Source: Candidatus Treponema faecavium (GTDB lineage Bacteria; Spirochaetota; Spirochaetia; Treponematales; Treponemataceae). From it: a stretch of DNA of 6,803 bases. This document shows, one piece after another, positions 5,680-6,803 of the stretch; positions within the stretch are counted from its first letter, which is position 1; each line of letters opens with the position of its first letter. Position numbers and translations under genes: made by a program. Where the stretch lies: positions 1 through 6,803 of the forward strand of contig DXHG01000081.1 of NCBI GenBank assembly GCA_019113455.1. The letters are read 5' to 3'. The notes beneath the pieces are model-generated. The model was not told the DNA's origin and searched no databases. It saw only the letters and a program-made list of their open reading frames with translations.

Positions 5680-6803
5680 ATGAGAAGCCTGAAGTCTTAT
5701 CTGATTACAGTGACCGGGTCTTTGGTTCTTGCGGTGTGTGTGCTTTCGACATTGATTGCATACGCATTTGCAAGTCGTGCGGCGATGAATATCATTTTTG
5801 AAAATCTGAACTCCCTTGCGGCATCCGTGTCGGGACAGATTGAGCGCGGCGTGGCGTCGGAACTGCAGATTTTATCCGCGCTTACGCTCAGCGATACCTT
5901 TAAATCGGATACGGTATCGACGCAGGAAAAAGCGGCGTCATTGCAGGATTTTAAAGATTCCGATACGACAAACCTGCTTGTTGCCGTTGCGGACAGCAGA
6001 GGAAACGCATATACGTCTGACGGAAGCTACATAAACGCTTCCGAAGAGACGTATTTCAGACAGGCGATAAGCGGCAATAATGTGATAAGCGATCCTACTC
6101 CAAGTATTCTGCAGTCCGGTACCCTCGTGCTTGTGTATGCTGTGCCGATACGGAACGAGCAAAACCGCATTACCGGCGTGCTCTATCTTGAAAGAGACGC
6201 CGCCGCCCTTTCTTCAATTGTAAGCCAAATCCATATTGGCCAGACAGGCGGTCCGTATGTCATCAGCAACACAACCGGCAACACCATCGGCGATACCTCG
6301 TATGAAAACGTAACGAATCTTGAAAATATAGAACGCCAGGCGGTTACGGATTCGTCGCTGAGCGATTTGGCTGCTCTTCATGCGCAGATGCGGACCGGTC
6401 AGTCAGGAACCGGCTCCTACACGTACAGGGGAACAAACTACCTTATGTCGTATACGCAGATAGAAGGCCAGGACTGGACTGTCGTATGCCGCGCGCCTGA
6501 AAACGAGTTTACCAGCGAAATCAGGACGATGCTTGTTGTGATGCTGACCGTTGCGCTTATATTCTCTGCTATCGGTATCGTAATCGCGATTATTATCGCG
6601 GTGCGGCTGACAAATCCGATTATTGTGATGAGCGATGCGCTCGACTGCATCTCTAACGGAGACTTGGTGATAAAGCATATATCGATGGAGCAGCGCGAGG
6701 CGGTAAGCCGGCGCAAAGATGAAATCGGCAAGATGAGCAAGTCCCTTGTCAATATGCTTATGCAGCTGACGCAGATGACAACCAATATCCTCACCGCTGC
6801 ACG
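5680..6803 (+). CDS. Methyl-accepting chemotaxis protein, dCache sensor (C-terminal signalling part outside the window)
   Basis: This is a transmembrane receptor that controls CheA through CheW. From ATG at 5680 (GGAG at 5668-5671, 8 bases upstream), 374 codons are open to the window edge. Transmembrane helix 1 is about residues 7-31, with a short cytoplasmic N-terminus carrying Arg2 and Lys5. The extracytoplasmic region (about 32-282) looks like a double-Cache sensor, with YFRQAISGNNVISDP (124-138), VYAVPI then ITGVLYLERD (152-173), the membrane-distal/proximal transition IGQTGGPYVIS (186-196), and YLMSYTQIEGQDWTVVCR (254-271). Transmembrane helix 2 is about 284-307. A HAMP linker follows, with Pro313 in RLTNPI, a GD at 327-328 and DEIG at 347-350. 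The methylation helices and signalling tip lie beyond the window, so no class or tether motif can be read. The ligand is unknown. It probably has its own promoter at 5460-5488. Confidence 0.92.
   Translation, partial: MRSLKSYLITVTGSLVLAVCVLSTLIAYAFASRAAMNIIFENLNSLAASVSGQIERGVASELQILSALTLSDTFKSDTVSTQEKAASLQDFKDSDTTNLLVAVADSRGNAYTSDGSYINASEETYFRQAISGNNVISDPTPSILQSGTLVLVYAVPIRNEQNRITGVLYLERDAAALSSIVSQIHIGQTGGPYVISNTTGNTIGDTSYENVTNLENIERQAVTDSSLSDLAALHAQMRTGQSGTGSYTYRGTNYLMSYTQIEGQDWTVVCRAPENEFTSEIRTMLVVMLTVALIFSAIGIVIAIIIAVRLTNPIIVMSDALDCISNGDLVIKHISMEQREAVSRRKDEIGKMSKSLVNMLMQLTQMTTNILTAA

Overview
This window is a bacterial chemotaxis signalling cluster. Every long coding region belongs to the classical che toolkit. 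Base composition is balanced, and Shine-Dalgarno sites of the AAGGAG/GGAGG type precede most of the genes. The gene content alone does not identify the organism. The CheA architecture (Hpt, non-canonical middle domains, kinase core, CheW-like end), the STAS partner and the dCache receptor would fit a motile spirochaete such as Treponema or a relative, or possibly a deltaproteobacterium-like lineage. This assignment is tentative and no 16S or other marker gene is present.

Layout. A CheW adaptor gene reads leftward from 452 and runs off the left edge just before its expected end; only 150 codons are visible. A 110-base divergent gap (453-562) holds an inverted repeat and a weak promoter for cheW. 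Rightward from 563 come a small STAS-domain protein (GTG start), CheA (4-base ATGA overlap with the STAS gene), CheR (1-base gap) and CheB (27-base gap), packed as one operon. A strong stem-loop with a T-run lies between cheB and cheY. CheY follows at 5046. A 265-base gap then carries a weak terminator, a good sigma70-type promoter and a hairpin abutting the ribosome site of a methyl-accepting chemotaxis protein (MCP). That gene starts at 5680 and runs off the right edge after its HAMP domain begins.

How it works together. The MCP senses a ligand outside the membrane. CheW couples receptors to CheA, which autophosphorylates His46 and passes phosphate to CheY (Asp54, motor control) and CheB (Asp55, receptor demethylation). 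CheR methylates receptors to balance CheB. The STAS protein is translationally coupled to CheA and so is probably made in step with it, but its role is unknown. No CheD, CheC/CheX or CheZ gene is visible, so the CheY-P phosphatase must lie elsewhere if there is one.

The most unusual points are a pair of 24-residue repeats in CheA that resemble the c-di-GMP-binding MshEN half-motif but lack its key glycine, a STAS domain with Ala where phospho-regulated relatives have Ser, and the two RNA-level structures ahead of cheY and the MCP gene.
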